From: SAR324 cluster bacterium
GTDB lineage: Bacteria; SAR324; NAC60-12
Direction: 5' to 3'
NCBI GenBank assembly: GCA_028281495.1
Contig: JANQJU010000088.1
Coordinates: 1 to 64,000, forward strand
Length of the DNA: 64,000 nucleotides
The first letter of the stretch is position 1. Each line of letters opens with the position of its first letter. A program made the translations under genes and the position numbers. Shown piece after piece: positions 15,821 to 25,186 of this stretch. The notes under the pieces are model-generated. The model was not told the origin of the DNA. It saw only the letters and a program-made list of their open reading frames with translations, and searched no databases.

Positions 15821-18496
15821 ATGAAATCAGATTTGAAAACCCTCATCAGCAAACTCAATGCGAAAAGCCGAAAAGCCCTGGAAGCATCAGCCGCTTTTTG
15901 TGTGTCTCAGACGCATCACAGTATCGAAATGGAGCATCTGCTGCACCAACTGTTGGAAATTCCCGATACCGATCTGCAACGACTGCTCCGGTACTACGAA
16001 GTCGATGTGGACGCAGTCCGAAAAGAACTCGATACGGTTATGGGAAGTTTCCAACGAGGGAGCGAACGCACCCCAACCATGTCCTCCAACATTTTGGAAT
16101 GGTTGGAAGAAGCTTGGCTGATATCCTCACTCCAACGAAACGAAACGTTCATCCGTACAGGCACCTTGTTATGGGCATTGGTGGAAAACGATGAGCTTCG
16201 TCGAACCATGCTGGAATCCACTATCAGTTTATTTCAGATTCCACGCGATTCACTCCGAAAAGACATCTGGGAAATTCTCCGGGTTTCTTCCGAAAACGAA
16301 TCACCAGGGGTTGGTCCGAAAGCGGCAGATCAACGCTTTGCGGGCGGAACCTCTGCTACTTCTGGAAATGCAGTAGAGGTCGATCCACAAACACCTGGCC
16401 TGAATCGCTACACTATTGATTTAACCGCCCAAGCTCGTGAAGGTCGGATCGATCCCATTCGCGGACGCGATAGCGAAATCCGACAACTGATCGATATACT
16501 CACTCGTCGTCGTCAAAATAACCCGATTCTCACAGGCGAAGCAGGTGTGGGAAAAACTGCCGTGGTCGAAGGATTGGCGTTGCGCATTTCTCAAGGCGAC
16601 GTTCCCCCGGGTCTGCAAAACATATCCTTGCGCATCTTGGACTTGGGGTTGCTCCAAGCCGGGGCGGGCATTCGGGGAGAATTTGAGGAACGGCTGAAAT
16701 CGGTCATCGAGGAAGTCAAGCGGGCCTCACAACCCATCATCTTGTTCATCGATGAAGCCCACACTCTCATTGGAGCGGGGGGACAGAGTGGACAAAATGA
16801 CGCCGCGAACTTGCTCAAACCTGCTTTGGCTCGTGGCGAACTCAGGACCATTGCCGCCACTACATGGTCTGAATACAAAAAGTACTTTGAAAAAGACCAC
16901 GCCTTGGTTCGGCGGTTCCAAGTGGTCAAGGTTGATGAACCTCCCGAAGCGGTTGCAATAGATATGTTACGGGGCTTGATCCCCACTCTGGAACAACACC
17001 ACCAAATTCGAATTTTAGACGAAGCCGTACATGACTCGGTGCGACTTTCACAACGCTACATCGCCGGACGGCAGTTGCCTGACAAAGCAATCAGTGTGCT
17101 CGACACCGCCTGTGCCCGAGTCGCTATCGGGCAAAATGCCACGCCCTCTGAACTCGAAACCGTGAGACATCAGGTGGACCGCATCGACACCGAGCTGCGC
17201 ATGCTGCAACGAGAACAACGATCTGGATTGGATCACCAGGAAACCATTCAACGCCTCACTCAAGAACGAGAAACCCTAGAAAAACAGCGTTTTGCCTTAG
17301 AACAACAATGGCAACAAGAGTCATTGCGAATTCGTCAGATCAAACAATTGCATGCTGAGTTGTCACAGTATGAAGACGGACTGGAAAATCCAGAAGTGAA
17401 ACAACGCACACGCGATTTAGCTAGCTTAGAAAAAGAACTGGAAGCCGTGCAGGGGGAAACCCCAATGGTTTTTCCCGAGGTTGATGGGCGGGTGGTCGCT
17501 TCCGTCATTTCGGAATGGACTGGAATTCCCGTTGGGAAAATGCTCACGGATGAAATTCAAACGATTCTCAACCTCAAAGATCACATGACGAAACGTGTGA
17601 TCGGTCAGACTGCATCGGTCGATGCCATTTGTCGTCGCATTCGAACTTCAAGAGCTTCACTAGATGATCCGGGACGACCTATTGGCGTTTTCTTGTTGGT
17701 CGGTCCAAGTGGGGTGGGCAAAACCGAGACGGCCTTGACCTTAGCTGAATTGCTGTATGGGGGAGAGCGAAATTTAGTTACGATCAATATGTCGGAGTAT
17801 CAGGAAGCCCACACTGTGTCTTCGCTCAAAGGTTCTCCTCCAGGCTATGTAGGATTTGGTCAAGGTGGGGTTCTCACTGAAGCGGTCCGCCGCAATCCCT
17901 ACTGTGTGGTCTTATTAGACGAAGTGGAGAAAGCTCATCCCGATGTGATCGAGCTGTTCTATCAAGTTTTCGACAAAGGTACGTTGGAGGATGGAGAAGG
18001 GGTTCCTGTTGATTTCAAAAATACAGTGATTTTCCTCACCTCGAATTTAGGAACCGAAACGATTATGGAACAATGTGTTTCCCAAGAGGCGCTTCCCGAT
18101 GCTGAAAATTTGACGGAATTGGTCCGCCCGGCCTTGCTTCGTCACTTCAAACCGGCCTTGTTGGGACGATTGGTTGTGGTACCCTACTACCCACTCACCT
18201 CATCAGAAATCCAACAAATCGTTCGTCTCAAGCTGGCAAAAATTCAACGACGTTTTTTCAGCAACCATCAGGCACACCTTTCGTATGATGACGCGCTGAA
18301 AACGACATTGGCATCCCGTTGTAATGATGTGGACAGCGGTGCACGAACCATCGACCACCTGCTCACTCACACACTGCTTCCGGAGCTTTCATCGGAACTT
18401 CTCCAGCGCATGGCCGAAGGAAAACCAGTGGCCGATGTGCATATTGAGGTCGATTCAGACGGAAATTGGGGCTATCGATTTCCTGAATCAAGTTGA
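15821..18496 (+). CDS. tssH: TssH/ClpV-type AAA+ ATPase (Clp/Hsp100 family)
   Basis: An 891-residue double-ring AAA+ protein. It has an N-terminal Clp-N domain (about 1-150), AAA1 with Walker A GEAGVGKT (239-246) and a LFIDEAH Walker B (about 308-314), a coiled-coil middle domain (about 420-530), and AAA2 with GPSGVGKT (628-635) and LLDEVEKAHP. The opening MKSDLKTLISKLN and the N-domain sequence are more like ClpV of type VI secretion (which dismantles the contracted TssBC sheath) than the ClpB disaggregase. No sheath, baseplate or membrane-complex gene is recognised in the window. The start at ATG 15821, with GGAG 5 bases upstream, is chosen over a longer frame that runs back into the preceding gene. 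Confidence 0.85.
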   Translation: MKSDLKTLISKLNAKSRKALEASAAFCVSQTHHSIEMEHLLHQLLEIPDTDLQRLLRYYEVDVDAVRKELDTVMGSFQRGSERTPTMSSNILEWLEEAWLISSLQRNETFIRTGTLLWALVENDELRRTMLESTISLFQIPRDSLRKDIWEILRVSSENESPGVGPKAADQRFAGGTSATSGNAVEVDPQTPGLNRYTIDLTAQAREGRIDPIRGRDSEIRQLIDILTRRRQNNPILTGEAGVGKTAVVEGLALRISQGDVPPGLQNISLRILDLGLLQAGAGIRGEFEERLKSVIEEVKRASQPIILFIDEAHTLIGAGGQSGQNDAANLLKPALARGELRTIAATTWSEYKKYFEKDHALVRRFQVVKVDEPPEAVAIDMLRGLIPTLEQHHQIRILDEAVHDSVRLSQRYIAGRQLPDKAISVLDTACARVAIGQNATPSELETVRHQVDRIDTELRMLQREQRSGLDHQETIQRLTQERETLEKQRFALEQQWQQESLRIRQIKQLHAELSQYEDGLENPEVKQRTRDLASLEKELEAVQGETPMVFPEVDGRVVASVISEWTGIPVGKMLTDEIQTILNLKDHMTKRVIGQTASVDAICRRIRTSRASLDDPGRPIGVFLLVGPSGVGKTETALTLAELLYGGERNLVTINMSEYQEAHTVSSLKGSPPGYVGFGQGGVLTEAVRRNPYCVVLLDEVEKAHPDVIELFYQVFDKGTLEDGEGVPVDFKNTVIFLTSNLGTETIMEQCVSQEALPDAENLTELVRPALLRHFKPALLGRLVVVPYYPLTSSEIQQIVRLKLAKIQRRFFSNHQAHLSYDDALKTTLASRCNDVDSGARTIDHLLTHTLLPELSSELLQRMAEGKPVADVHIEVDSDGNWGYRFPESS

Positions 18497-18501
18497 AGTC
18501 G

Positions 18502-19239
18502 CTATCGAGTGACTTCTGGTTCGCAGAGCACCTGCAATTCCGGGATGACAGCATTGTTGGGAAGCTGGAGCAACATGCTTACCATATCCGCAAGCTGTTC
18601 CGGTTGGATCATGGTTGCCGGAGGAAGGGGTGAATGATTGACGACCATCTCAGTATTCACAAAGCCTGGACACAACGCCGTCACACGAATGCCGTCATCC
18701 CATCCATTGATTTGCGTAGAATAAGAAACGGCCATCGCCGCAAATTTGCTCATCGCATACCCGACCGAACGACCTTTCACTCGACGCCCCGACATTGAAA
18801 CAACATGAATCACCCGACCGCAACCCGATTGGCGCAAATGAGGAAAAGCCAAACGCGTCAGACGTAACGGGGCTTTGGCGTTGACTTCCCACATATCATC
18901 CAAGAGTTCTTCGTGATCTACTTCAAACGGCACCTGGTGCAACACGCCCGCGTTGTTGACCAGTCCATCGATGCGTCCAAACTTTTGGAAAGTCGCCTCC
19001 ACCCATTTCGAAGCGGTTTCTTTTTTGCGTGCGTCATAGGGATGCCACAACACTTGTTCTGGACTCATCGTCTGAAGTTCGACATCACGCTTTTCGAGGT
19101 CCCGGCAGCTCAGGCTAAGAGAATACCCTTCTTTGTAGAGTCGAACCGAAATATTCCTCCCGATACCGCGATTGGCACCTGATATCATAATGACCCGCTG
19201 CTCTTTAGGCAGCAATGGATTGGTATTGGATTCCAGCAT
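18502..19239 (-). CDS. Short-chain dehydrogenase/reductase
   Basis: A 245-residue classical SDR. It has the NAD(P)-binding TGxxxGxG variant GANRGIG (21-27), NNAG (95-98), a catalytic Ser near 148-150 and YxxxK (Y161, K165). A basic residue after the Gly motif (RNISVRL) and CRD at the end of beta-2 suggest NADP preference, though this is weak evidence. The substrate is unknown. It converges with tssH, with five bases between stops, and the glutathione peroxidase gene lies upstream on the same strand with a 36-base gap, so the two may be co-transcribed. Confidence 0.92.
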   Translation of the reverse strand: MLESNTNPLLPKEQRVIMISGANRGIGRNISVRLYKEGYSLSLSCRDLEKRDVELQTMSPEQVLWHPYDARKKETASKWVEATFQKFGRIDGLVNNAGVLHQVPFEVDHEELLDDMWEVNAKAPLRLTRLAFPHLRQSGCGRVIHVVSMSGRRVKGRSVGYAMSKFAAMAVSYSTQINGWDDGIRVTALCPGFVNTEMVVNHSPLPPATMIQPEQLADMVSMLLQLPNNAVIPELQVLCEPEVTR

Positions 19240-19275
19240 GAGTATCCTTCAAAAGTGGACGTGTCGCCCAATGTT

Positions 19276-19851
19276 TTAAGGAGATTTCTTAAGCTCGGCT
19301 TCGATTGTAGAACGCAGTGTGGCATCCGAGGGTTTCGTGCTAGACGGGTAGCGTCCGACAACTTCACCTTTTTTGTTAACTAAAAACTTTTCGAAATTCC
19401 ATTTGACCTCTCCTTGGAAGTCATCGGGGGCATTGGTCGTCAAAAAACTGTAAATGGGTTGTTTTTCAGCTCCCAGAACTGGGTTCTTCTCAAACAAAGG
19501 AAACTGAACTTTTTTTGCTTCACAAAATTGGTGAATTTCTTGATTGCTACCCGGTTCTTGTGCTCCGAAATCATTAGAAGGAAAGCCCAACACTTCCAAT
19601 CCTTGATCTCGGTAGGTCTCATACAGTTCTTGAAGCCCTGTGTATTGAGGTGTGAATCCACAAAGTGAGGCTGTATTGACCACCAAACTCACTTTGCCAT
19701 TATATTGGTTCAAAGAAACTTCCTCCCCTAAGAGGGTGGTTGCATCGTAATCATACAAACTATCGTGCATCACGTCATTACTCCCGGCATAGGTTAACAT
19801 TGCTGAAAATGAACAAAGAAAAACGAATATTAAAAATCTCATCTTTTTCAT
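19276..19851 (-). CDS. Exported glutathione peroxidase (cysteine type)
   Basis: A 191-residue protein from ATG 19851, with a GGGGAA ribosome site 8 bases upstream; a TTG at 19881 is less likely. An N-terminal hydrophobic segment (about 4-22) is a probable signal peptide, so the enzyme would act in the periplasm. The peroxidatic cysteine C64 lies in NTASLCGFTPQY, Gln98 in NDFGAQEPG, and Trp/Asn in VKWNF, which complete the catalytic tetrad. As in most bacterial members Cys replaces Sec, and thioredoxin rather than glutathione may be the reductant. It reduces peroxides. Confidence 0.93.
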   Translation of the reverse strand: MKKMRFLIFVFLCSFSAMLTYAGSNDVMHDSLYDYDATTLLGEEVSLNQYNGKVSLVVNTASLCGFTPQYTGLQELYETYRDQGLEVLGFPSNDFGAQEPGSNQEIHQFCEAKKVQFPLFEKNPVLGAEKQPIYSFLTTNAPDDFQGEVKWNFEKFLVNKKGEVVGRYPSSTKPSDATLRSTIEAELKKSP

Positions 19852-19952
19852 AACGGCATTTCCCCAAGTGAGTTTTTTCAATAACTGAGGTTTCTCAATT
19901 TATGGCCCACCCTCTTTTCGGGGACGCCAATAGCCTAAATACGCAAGCGATT

Positions 19953-22900
19953 TCACTTGTTTTCAACTTTGTAGATTCCGTTCCAATCTTCAGGCGGTAG
20001 CTTAGCAAAGATTTGACAACGTTGAATGAACTGGGAAGCCACTTGATCTTCTGGAATCCGCTGAATGTACTTCCAGAATTGAACCTCTGCTTCCTTCCAC
20101 ATGCCTTGCTGGTAGGCTCGAAACGCTTTTTCGAACAAAGGGTAATGTTCCTGTTTTTTATCTTTCAGGATTTCAGAATCAAAGTTGTAGATCTCATAGA
20201 TCTCCGTGGATTTGTTTTTTCCCTTAACCTGCACCTCATCGATAAAACGAATCAGCAGATCTTTATTATCTTGTACTGACGTGTAGGTGTCTCCTGTGAT
20301 TAGAAACGGGCAACCGTAATACTTGGTCAGAGCTTCAATACGGGATGCAATATTAACCGCATCGCCCAACGCTGTTGTGTCAATGCGATCTTCAGAACCG
20401 ATCACCCCTAGCATGACTTCTCCCGTATTGATGCCAATCCCAATACGCAATACCCGATGTCCCCGTTTGGTGCGAATGGAGTTGTAGTCTTTCAGCAAAG
20501 CAAACATGTCCATACCCGCCGACACGGCATCGGCTGGAGACTGATCGAATAATGCCATGATCGCATCCCCAATGAATTTATCAACGAACCCGTTGTGTTT
20601 GCGAATTGGTGCTTCCATGCGGCGTAAGTAAGAATTGAGAAATCGGAAGATTTCTTCGGGAGTCATCGTTTCGGACAACGTTGTAAAGCTCCGGATGTCC
20701 GAAAACAAAATGGACAATACCTCTTGCTGCGAAAGTCCGGTTCCTAAAGTCTCGATCCCCCCCTGGCTGAACCTTTCGGTAAACTGACGCGGAACAAATC
20801 GCTCAAAGGTTCGCAACGTGGCTTCGGTCTGTTGTCGAGCTTCCTGTTCTCGTTCGTAGATTTGCGCATTGTTGATTGCCACAGCCACTTGTGTGGCAAA
20901 CATTTCCACAATTTCTCGGTCACGTGTACTGAAAACCGAACTGGCATGGTGGTTGTCGAGATACAACACTCCTTTTATCGTATTTTTCAGCATGATCGGG
21001 ATTGCCAACACGGAACGAAGATCTTTCAGTTTGATGCTCTGGCTGGCTTCCCACCGTTTTTGATTGCGTGCATCGCGGGTAACAATCGAAGATTTGGTGT
21101 GGATGGCTGCTCGGACAATCGATTTGCTAAACAAATATTCATTGACCGGAATCAGATCGCCTTGCGCATTGCGGGTCAATCGTAAGGCAGGGAGGGTACC
21201 CGCTCCCCATCTTTCATGGTCGTCTCCCAAGATGAACAGATAACCATGTTCTGCTCCAACAATCTGCATGGCTCCGGCCAAGACCATTTCCAGCAAGTTT
21301 TCTATTTCCAACGTCGACGAAATCTGTCGATTGATTTCCATCAGTTGTGCCATTTCTGCATTGCCCCGCAAAAATGAAGAAAGTTGACTGGAGGAATCAC
21401 TGGAATGGACTTCCCAAGTCATCAGGTCCTCTTTATAAATTTCGTAGTAACCTGTGACTCCAATATCCAGCATATGCGCCAATAACCGATTGGCTTCGGT
21501 GACATATTTGTCATTTTTGGTTTGAATCCAGCGAAGTTTGTTAAGCGTGTAGTCCCAATGTGCTTTCAACAACGGCGATTGCAATCGTTCCACAATGGGT
21601 TGGGCTTTTTGTTCCAGAGCAACTGCGGCATCTCCCGGTTGATTCAACGCGAGATGGGCCATGCCCTCCTGAATATCAAACTGGGCTTCCACATAGGGAT
21701 CGGGACGCAACGTCACGGCTTTGGCTGCATGTTCTAAATAAAACAAGGCCGATTCCGGATCTTCTTGCTGCAATGCCACCTGAATCCTCGCGTGAAGAGC
21801 GGGGAGCAAAACCAAGTTTTGTTCAGATTTTTCCTTGGCATTAAGCAGTTCTTCGAAAGTTTCCATTGAAACCTTCGCATCCCCAATCATTCCATGAGCA
21901 AATGCAGTCCGGAGTTTGAGAAAACTGAGAACCACAGGGCTTATTGCCATTTTGCTGATATCTACCGATTCGGCCACACTGAGTACATCTCGAAAATTCC
22001 CTCGCTCGACATCCAAGGTCATCTTAGAAAACAAACGCCCATATACAGCACCTTCGAAGTTTCGCTCTTCTAAAAACTGACTGTATTTCGAAATCATCTC
22101 TTCCGCTTCATCAAATCGTCCCAAATAGCCAAGCATGACGCCCAATACCGTCATCGATGGAATGATCTGAAAGAACTGGTTGTAACGGGCGGCCATTTCG
22201 ATGCCTTTGTAAAGCCAATCGGCTCGCTCCGCATAGGTTTTGTCACTGGCCGCTCGTCCCATCATGTTGTAAGTGCGAACTACATGCACCTGATCTTCAG
22301 GTTCGGTTGCCAAAGCGAGCGCTTTTAATCCATAACGGAACATTTCTGGTTTGTTTCCTCGGTAAAAATTAAAGATTGCTCGCAAATGATAAAATAAGAT
22401 TTTGTGTGTTTTATTATCACCCACCCATTTTTCTAACGCATTGACCTCCTCCCACAAGGAATCATACTGATGGGATTGATTGAGCGTGTGGGTAATTGCT
22501 TTGTAGCGGACTTGAAACTGCTGTTCCGGTGCCACCTCCAACGGTTCCATTTTCTTGAGAGTTTGAAGGGCCAGCTGGTAATAAATCTCAGACTGTTGAT
22601 TGTTAGCGTTGCCGTCATCGGTCAACTCACCTGCTCTCATGTAAGCTTCCAGAGCATGAGAACTGTATCCGGAGCGGCCCCAATGGTAGGCGACGTCATA
22701 AATCGCTTCGGAAGAATTCGGCAGGATGAATTCTTCAAGATGCATTGCAATCCCCCGATGGGAACGCTGTCGGAGTTGCATTGGGAGTTCGTCTAACAAT
22801 CGTTGACGTAAATGATGGTCCCGGAAAGCATATAAACGTTTGGTATCAACCGACAGCACCCCCATTTGCAGCGCGTTATCAAGAATTCGTAACAACTCGG

Positions 22901-24857
22901 CTTCTGTTACATCTTCAATCACGGGTGGGATTTGGCTTAGGGCGCGCAGCGCAGACCAAGTGAAAGCACGTTGAAATACAGCTCCCCGTTTTAAGATTTC
23001 TCGATCTTTGAGAGTCCAGTTTTCCAACGGGTCGTAGGTCGCGAGGCTTTTACTGTAATGCCTTAAAAACGAATGGATCTTACTGACCTCGGCATGCCAA
23101 ACTCGCTCTGAAAAGTAGATTAGTTTTTGGTCAATCATCCGTCGAAGCAGTCCCAATAATTGAGACGGATTTCCTTGCGTCGCACGGTACAGGGGTTCGA
23201 GCAATTGGTGAGCTTCATAAAGCTTATAAGAGAACAAGCGTTGCAACAACTCAGCAAACTGTTTGTCAACCAACGGCCCCATATTGAGATAGTGCAGGGT
23301 GCCACATCCCTCATAGTGTTGAATCCAATCTCGGTATTCCTGGGGCATTTCTTCTTGCACATAAGAGAGAACAAACAAAACCGGAAACTTCTTCAGCCTT
23401 TCAGAACAATTGAGCAAGGCTTTGGCAAACAGCTTCTCGACAAAATGGAAATTGTCCACAAAGATGGTGAGGCTTCCTTTGGACTCCGAAACTTTTTGTA
23501 AAAACAGGAATAGCACTTCTTTGTAATCATCATCTTTCCATTGATCCACTTTTCGGCTCTGATCCGATTTTTCTACCCACGAACGCAGTTCTGGAACCAA
23601 CTCCACAAACAAATCGAAACGATGCCCAAAGGTTTCTCGAACATGCCCGATCCATTCTTCCTGTTGATCTTCTTGAGCGCTACGCAGATAAGGCACCACG
23701 TTGTGCAGTAATCTTTTGATCAAACGGAACGGAAGTTCGTACTCTTCCTTGCGGATGGAGACGAACAGGACCTTTCCCGGTTCCGTTTGCAATGCATTGT
23801 AGTTTTCTTCTAAGAAGCGCGTTTTCCCGATTCCCTGTATTCCTTCTACCAATACCAAACCGCCCCGACCTGAACTGACGGTTTTTTCATAGATATCTCG
23901 AAAACTTTTGTTCAGACGTTCTCGTCCTACGAACGGCGGAACCTGAGGAAAGCTCTCCCAGTGATCTTCATCACCCAATGAAAAAGACACCTCGCATGTT
24001 CCCAGTTTTTCCGCTTGCCGCGAGTATTTTTCGAGATCTTTGAGCAAGCCAAGCGTGGTCCGGTACCGATCATCGGGATCTTTATTCAAGAGTTTCAAGA
24101 TCATGGTTTCCATCAACGTTGGAATCCCTTTACGTCGTTCCGATGGAGGCTGTGGTACTTGCGCCACATGCTGATGGGCAAGCAGCCCAGCATCCTCACT
24201 CACAAACGGAACGTTTCCGGTGAGGACGAGGTAAATGACAATGCCTAAGGAATACAGGTCGGCGCGATGGTCAATTGCCTTATGTAAGATTCCGGTTTGC
24301 TCTGGAGCCATATAGGCTAGAGTGCCACCGATTCGATTTTCAGCTGACCCACCCACCAGTTTTGAGAATCCAAAATCGAGCAATTTGATACTTGGGGTTT
24401 CTTGCGTATCATCAAATAGAATGTTGGACGCTTTCAGATCATGATGCACCAAGCCTTTGTTGTGGATGAACACTAAGGCTTCGGTTAGCAAACGGAACAA
24501 GGCCAATGCCGATTTTACGGAAAGGGGACCTTTTTCTCGCAAATGTGCCGATAGTGCAGGAGCCTCCACATGTTCCATCACCAATCCATAAAGATCCCCA
24601 TCATTGAAGAAATCCACATATTGAATCACCGTGGGGTGATGGAGTGATTTCAGTGTTTCCGCTTCATTCCGGAACCGAATCACTGCTTCCATTGGAACTT
24701 TCTTTTTTCGGATATCGACGAGCTTCACCGCCTTCTCTTCTCGTGCTTGACGATCCCAAACACGGAACACTTGCCCCATTCCTCCTTCTCCCAGAAGTTC
24801 TCGAACCTCGTAGCGGTTCACCAAGGTCTGTCCTAAATACGACGAATGCTTCAGCAT
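19953..24857 (-). CDS. Ser/Thr kinase - AAA ATPase - TPR - GAF - adenylate/guanylate cyclase fusion
   Basis: A 1634-residue signalling protein from ATG 24857 (GGAG 9 bases upstream). Domains in order: a Hanks-type kinase with glycine loop GEGGMGQVF (about 23-31), catalytic HHDLKASN (about 136) and DFG (about 163); an AAA_16-like ATPase opening PPFVGRER with Walker A GIQGIGKT (about 338-345); a long helical TPR-like region (about 690-1160); a GAF domain (about 1170-1325); and a class III cyclase (about 1375-1560). The cyclase keeps both metal Asp (LFSDIRSF and FIGDAIMALF), the Lys before the second Asp (VDKFIGD, typical of ATP-specific enzymes) and the Asn/Arg of VNIASR. It therefore looks active and probably makes cAMP. 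Related kinase-ATPase-GAF proteins usually end in a histidine kinase; here a cyclase takes that place. Confidence 0.9.
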   Translation of the reverse strand: MLKHSSYLGQTLVNRYEVRELLGEGGMGQVFRVWDRQAREEKAVKLVDIRKKKVPMEAVIRFRNEAETLKSLHHPTVIQYVDFFNDGDLYGLVMEHVEAPALSAHLREKGPLSVKSALALFRLLTEALVFIHNKGLVHHDLKASNILFDDTQETPSIKLLDFGFSKLVGGSAENRIGGTLAYMAPEQTGILHKAIDHRADLYSLGIVIYLVLTGNVPFVSEDAGLLAHQHVAQVPQPPSERRKGIPTLMETMILKLLNKDPDDRYRTTLGLLKDLEKYSRQAEKLGTCEVSFSLGDEDHWESFPQVPPFVGRERLNKSFRDIYEKTVSSGRGGLVLVEGIQGIGKTRFLEENYNALQTEPGKVLFVSIRKEEYELPFRLIKRLLHNVVPYLRSAQEDQQEEWIGHVRETFGHRFDLFVELVPELRSWVEKSDQSRKVDQWKDDDYKEVLFLFLQKVSESKGSLTIFVDNFHFVEKLFAKALLNCSERLKKFPVLFVLSYVQEEMPQEYRDWIQHYEGCGTLHYLNMGPLVDKQFAELLQRLFSYKLYEAHQLLEPLYRATQGNPSQLLGLLRRMIDQKLIYFSERVWHAEVSKIHSFLRHYSKSLATYDPLENWTLKDREILKRGAVFQRAFTWSALRALSQIPPVIEDVTEAELLRILDNALQMGVLSVDTKRLYAFRDHHLRQRLLDELPMQLRQRSHRGIAMHLEEFILPNSSEAIYDVAYHWGRSGYSSHALEAYMRAGELTDDGNANNQQSEIYYQLALQTLKKMEPLEVAPEQQFQVRYKAITHTLNQSHQYDSLWEEVNALEKWVGDNKTHKILFYHLRAIFNFYRGNKPEMFRYGLKALALATEPEDQVHVVRTYNMMGRAASDKTYAERADWLYKGIEMAARYNQFFQIIPSMTVLGVMLGYLGRFDEAEEMISKYSQFLEERNFEGAVYGRLFSKMTLDVERGNFRDVLSVAESVDISKMAISPVVLSFLKLRTAFAHGMIGDAKVSMETFEELLNAKEKSEQNLVLLPALHARIQVALQQEDPESALFYLEHAAKAVTLRPDPYVEAQFDIQEGMAHLALNQPGDAAVALEQKAQPIVERLQSPLLKAHWDYTLNKLRWIQTKNDKYVTEANRLLAHMLDIGVTGYYEIYKEDLMTWEVHSSDSSSQLSSFLRGNAEMAQLMEINRQISSTLEIENLLEMVLAGAMQIVGAEHGYLFILGDDHERWGAGTLPALRLTRNAQGDLIPVNEYLFSKSIVRAAIHTKSSIVTRDARNQKRWEASQSIKLKDLRSVLAIPIMLKNTIKGVLYLDNHHASSVFSTRDREIVEMFATQVAVAINNAQIYEREQEARQQTEATLRTFERFVPRQFTERFSQGGIETLGTGLSQQEVLSILFSDIRSFTTLSETMTPEEIFRFLNSYLRRMEAPIRKHNGFVDKFIGDAIMALFDQSPADAVSAGMDMFALLKDYNSIRTKRGHRVLRIGIGINTGEVMLGVIGSEDRIDTTALGDAVNIASRIEALTKYYGCPFLITGDTYTSVQDNKDLLIRFIDEVQVKGKNKSTEIYEIYNFDSEILKDKKQEHYPLFEKAFRAYQQGMWKEAEVQFWKYIQRIPEDQVASQFIQRCQIFAKLPPEDWNGIYKVENK

Positions 24858-25186
24858 AGAGTCTGTCTCCAAATATTATTTGAGTTGAGGAGGTTTTTTA
24901 CATGTACCTCGCATCACGACACCAGTTTTTCAGAGCACGTTACGTCCGATGCGTACACGAAAGGATATTTCTTTGACAACGATTTGAAGCCCTAAGTTTA
25001 AGTGTAAAACGTAGGAAACACAAGGCAGGTACAATCTGAGAGAGTATGGGCCTCATCTTGCTTTACAAAGATAAGCCCCCTCGACCTTGAATTCGGTTGA
25101 AAAGCGCTTGAGAGAAGTTCGAGGGACCGTTACGATTCAAGTAATCCTTTTTGTGATGTGTATCGTTCAATCGAAGGGAACGCTCT
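24858..25186. other. Intergenic region between divergent genes
   Basis: This 329-base gap separates the kinase-cyclase gene (leftward) from the unknown 407-residue protein (rightward), so it should hold both promoters; I could not pick out convincing -35/-10 pairs. An imperfect hairpin spans 25048-25079: a 12-base arm (GGGCCTCATCTT) pairs with AAGATAAGCCCC with two mismatches and an 8-base loop. No T-run follows on either strand, so it is not a standard terminator. It may be a leader structure for the rightward gene. Confidence 0.4.
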
